Shown here: positions 62,060 to 64,000 of the stretch, in pieces
Layout of the letters: each line of letters opens with the position of its first letter
Position numbering within the stretch: position 1 is the first letter of the stretch
Assembly: GCF_004785665.1 (NCBI RefSeq)
Contig: NZ_SRPJ01000001.1
Span: 248,001 to 312,000 of the forward strand
Length of the DNA: 64,000 nt
Reading direction: 5' to 3'
Origin: Staphylococcus pragensis
GTDB taxonomy: Bacteria; Bacillota; Bacilli; Staphylococcales; Staphylococcaceae
Translations under genes and position numbers: made by a program
The notes under the pieces: model-generated
What the model was told of the DNA's origin: nothing
Database searches by the model: none
Seen by the model: only the letters and a program-made list of their open reading frames with translations

Positions 62060-62278
62060 GAAGGGAGCAGGACAGAAATTAAAATAATTTCGTTGTATCC
62101 CCAGCTTGCTTTGTTTGTAGACTTTCTTTTTCGAAAGTCTTTGTGCTGGGGCCCCGCTCCCCGGCAAGGATGACTAGATTTGAAAAAAGCTTGATTTAAG
62201 CGCATTTTCAAATCAGTCAACTACTGCCATAATGTTAATGAAGGCTGAGACATTTTATTTTGTCTCAGCCTTTCTTTT
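62060..62278. repeat. STAR-like composite repeat, family B, copy 3 (inverted)
   Basis: Read on the minus strand it begins with the hairpin GGCTGAGACA/TGTCTCAGCC, continues TTATGGCAGTAGTTGACTGA, GCGCTTAAATCAAGCTTTTT and CTAGTCATCCTTGCCGGGGA, and ends AATTTCTGTCCTGCTCCC. The plus strand shows the STAR-type core TTTGTGCTGGGGCCCC at 62138-62153. It lies between the convergent fabF and DUF3899 genes. Minus-strand frames inside it are not genes. Confidence 0.8.
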
Positions 62279-62302
62279 GTGTTGTGTGGAAAGGAAAAAC
62301 AT

Positions 62303-62680
62303 TTATAAAGCTAAAGAAATCATAATTGTAAAAATAAAATAAACAACATTACTCATTAAGGCAGGCCCTACCCATGTAGAAACAAAATAAGTCTCTTTCT
62401 TAGCATGTTGAGGATTAAAAAATTCATCATGTTCCATAGTCTTTTTTTTAGCGCGTGAAGAAAGTTGATAACGAATTCTTCTAAACCCATAACTCGTCGT
62501 ATCAAAAATGCCTTCTTGAACAAGCAAAATGAGAAATATGATGATAAATATAATAAGAGATATGTAAAACAGGGTATTGATATATGAAATAAATGAATGA
62601 TTAGTAAAAACAAGCCACAGTATTCCAGATAAAATGGGAGTAAGTAGTAACCATATTATCCAATTCTTTAAATCCCTCAT
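62303..62680 (-). CDS. DUF3899 family membrane protein
   Basis: This 125-residue protein has three membrane segments (WIIWLLLTPILSGILWLVF, TLFYISLIIFIIIFLILLV and a C-terminal ALMSNVVYFIFTIMISLAL) and a basic middle loop (FRRIRYQLSSRAKKKTMEHD). I recognise the DUF3899 family, which has no known function. GGAGGT precedes ATG 62680. Its position next to fabF and opp is conserved in staphylococci. Confidence 0.8.
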   Translation of the reverse strand: MRDLKNWIIWLLLTPILSGILWLVFTNHSFISYINTLFYISLIIFIIIFLILLVQEGIFDTTSYGFRRIRYQLSSRAKKKTMEHDEFFNPQHAKKETYFVSTWVGPALMSNVVYFIFTIMISLAL

Positions 62681-62828
62681 AATGATACCTCCAGTGACGA
62701 TTTAATTTATTTTAACTTACTCATAAAATAATATAAATACAGAATTTTAAAAATAATTTTAATCAAACATATGTGTTTATTAAAGATTGCAAAAAATTAC
62801 ACTTTTATTAATAAAATGTAAAATAATA

Positions 62829-62858
62829 TTGCAAATGTATGAAAGTTGTATATATAAT
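62829..62858 (+). promoter_or_regulatory. opp operon promoter
   Basis: TTGCAA (62829-62834) and TATAAT (62853-62858) are separated by 18 bases, with about 60 bases of leader before oppB. No CodY box is evident by eye, although opp3 in S. aureus is CodY-controlled. Confidence 0.65.
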
Positions 62859-62926
62859 ATTACTAAATATTTCTGAAAATTTTGAAGGGAATGTTAATTT
62901 TGAAAATTTAAAAAGGGGGATGCTTG

Positions 62927-63853
62927 ATGACTAGGTATATATTGAAACGTTTAGGTTACATGTTTTTATCGCTATTCATTATTATTACAATCACATTTTT
63001 CTTAATGAAATTAATGCCTGGTTCACCATTTAATGATGCGAAATTAAGTGCTGAACAAAAGGAAATACTTAATGAAAAGTATGGCTTAAATGATCCAGTG
63101 GCAGTGCAATATCTTCATTATTTAAAAAATGTTGTCACAGGGGATTTTGGATATTCATTCCAATATCATAATCAACCGGTATGGGAGCTTATTAGACCGA
63201 GATTGATTCCATCAATGGAAATGGGTATTACCGCTATGGTGATTGGGGTTATTTTAGGTTTAATCCTAGGCGTAGCGGCAGCAACGAAACAAAATACTTG
63301 GGTGGACTATACAACAACTGTCATTTCAGTTATTGCTGTATCCGTACCTTCATTCGTATTAGCAGTACTTTTACAATATGTGTTTGCAGTACGATTACGC
63401 TGGTTCCCAGTAGCAGGGTGGGAAGGATTTTCAACAGCAGTCTTACCTTCATTAGCATTATCTGCAGGGGTAATGGCTACAGTAGCAAGGTATATTCGAG
63501 CAGAAATGATTGAAGTATTAAGTTCAGATTACATATTATTAGCAAGAGCAAAAGGGAACTCTTCTATGAGAGTATTGTTTGGGCACGCATTGAGAAATGC
63601 ATTAATACCAATTATTACCATTCTTGTACCAATGTTAGCGGGGATACTAACAGGTACATTAACGATTGAGAATATTTTTGGTGTGCCAGGTTTAGGGGAC
63701 CAATTTGTTAGATCGATTACCACAAATGATTTCTCAGTAATTATGGCTACAACACTATTATTCAGTACGCTATTTATAGTATCTATCTTTCTTGTTGATA
63801 TCTTATATGGCGTGATTGATCCACGTATCCGTGTTCAAGGAGGTAAAAAATAA
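62927..63853 (+). CDS. oppB: Oligopeptide ABC transporter permease OppB
   Basis: From ATG 62927 (AAAGGGGG upstream; TTG 62924 is too close) this is a 308-residue inner-membrane permease with about six segments. It has the characteristic N-terminal YILKRLGYMFLSLFIIITITFFLMKLMPGSPF region, the EAA loop ARAKGNSSMRVLFGHALRNALIP and the family ending DILYGVIDPRIR. Next to the fabH-fabF locus this is the opp3-type peptide transporter of staphylococci, the main nutritional oligopeptide importer. The stop overlaps the oppC start by one base. Confidence 0.94.
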   Translation: MTRYILKRLGYMFLSLFIIITITFFLMKLMPGSPFNDAKLSAEQKEILNEKYGLNDPVAVQYLHYLKNVVTGDFGYSFQYHNQPVWELIRPRLIPSMEMGITAMVIGVILGLILGVAAATKQNTWVDYTTTVISVIAVSVPSFVLAVLLQYVFAVRLRWFPVAGWEGFSTAVLPSLALSAGVMATVARYIRAEMIEVLSSDYILLARAKGNSSMRVLFGHALRNALIPIITILVPMLAGILTGTLTIENIFGVPGLGDQFVRSITTNDFSVIMATTLLFSTLFIVSIFLVDILYGVIDPRIRVQGGKK

Positions 63854-64000
63854 TGGCAGATAAAAATTTTGAAAAAACGTTTGATGATCATTCAAATGCA
63901 GCTATGACACATACCTCTGAAGGTGCGGTATCTACTGGTTTTGTATTAAGAGAGCTAGATTTAAATAAAGAACCAGAAATGCAACGTGAAAGTAGAAACT
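63853..64000 (+). CDS. oppC: Oligopeptide ABC transporter permease OppC (5' part only)
   Basis: ATG 63853 overlaps the oppB stop (TAATG), and the frame is open to the window edge, giving 49 residues beginning MADKNFEKTFDDHSNAAMTH. This is a polar cytoplasmic N-terminus, as OppC proteins have before the first membrane segment. The membrane part lies outside the window, so the call rests on operon order after oppB. Confidence 0.8.
   Translation, partial: MADKNFEKTFDDHSNAAMTHTSEGAVSTGFVLRELDLNKEPEMQRESRN

Noticed and set aside
62014..62220. 68-codon minus-strand frame
   Set aside because: It spans the end of fabF and family B repeat copy 3; repeats of this family carry frames by chance.

Overview
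The window is an AT-rich chromosomal segment of a Staphylococcus. The proteins read as close homologues of S. aureus proteins but not identical to them, so a non-aureus species is likely; I cannot name it from sequence alone. Gene order follows the conserved staphylococcal core backbone, and for the yun/yut/yui genes it also follows the Bacillus order. I see no prophage, transposase, CRISPR array, rRNA or tRNA gene.

Layout. 1-8 kb: end of a nitronate monooxygenase, a yunF-yunE-yunD-like trio, lipA (lipoyl synthase), yutD, a DUF3055 gene, a HepT-like DUF86 gene, a NagD-type HAD phosphatase and a D-2-hydroxyacid dehydrogenase. 8.2-12.7 kb: the dltXABCD operon (D-alanylation of teichoic acids), with the 52-residue DltX on a TTG start. 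12.7-13.2 kb: a gene-free block of nested inverted repeats. 13.2-17.7 kb: a redox/Fe-S group (Nfu, YuzD, a second NDH-2-like flavoprotein, YuzB, an IscA/HesB protein, the main Ndh). 17.8-22.5 kb: leucyl aminopeptidase, a YuiF-type transporter, a hotdog thioesterase and a FAD oxidoreductase. 22.6-28.4 kb (minus strand): the seven-gene mnhABCDEFG Na+/H+ antiporter operon. 28.5-31.6 kb: kapB, a cyclophilin, the S1-domain regulator gene cvfD and an old-yellow-enzyme oxidoreductase. 32-38.5 kb: rocD and gudB (ornithine to glutamate to 2-oxoglutarate), then glpQ and argGH on the minus strand, an arginine/proline/glutamate node. 38.8-49.6 kb: pgi, a VTT-domain membrane protein, spsA (catalytically dead) and spsB signal peptidases, and addB-addA. 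49.7-56.2 kb: a fumarylacetoacetase-family hydrolase, a YisL-like membrane protein, CoA-disulfide reductase, a Cof-type HAD phosphatase, a SufT-like protein and an OatA-like acyltransferase. 56.5-64 kb: clpB behind CtsR boxes, fabH-fabF behind a FapR palindrome, a DUF3899 gene and the start of an opp oligopeptide transporter operon.

Most genes are ordinary core genes. The points worth a second look lie in non-coding or translational detail: an internal ribosome-binding site and GTG at clpB codon 148, at the position matching the known E. coli internal start; a cre-like site just downstream of the rocD -10 box followed by two mutually exclusive hairpins; two families of intergenic repeats (a ~120-bp element with terminal inverted repeats, three copies, and a STAR-like composite, three copies); the nested palindrome block after dltD; and an orphan HepT-like protein. 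I found nothing that I can honestly call a new multi-gene system.
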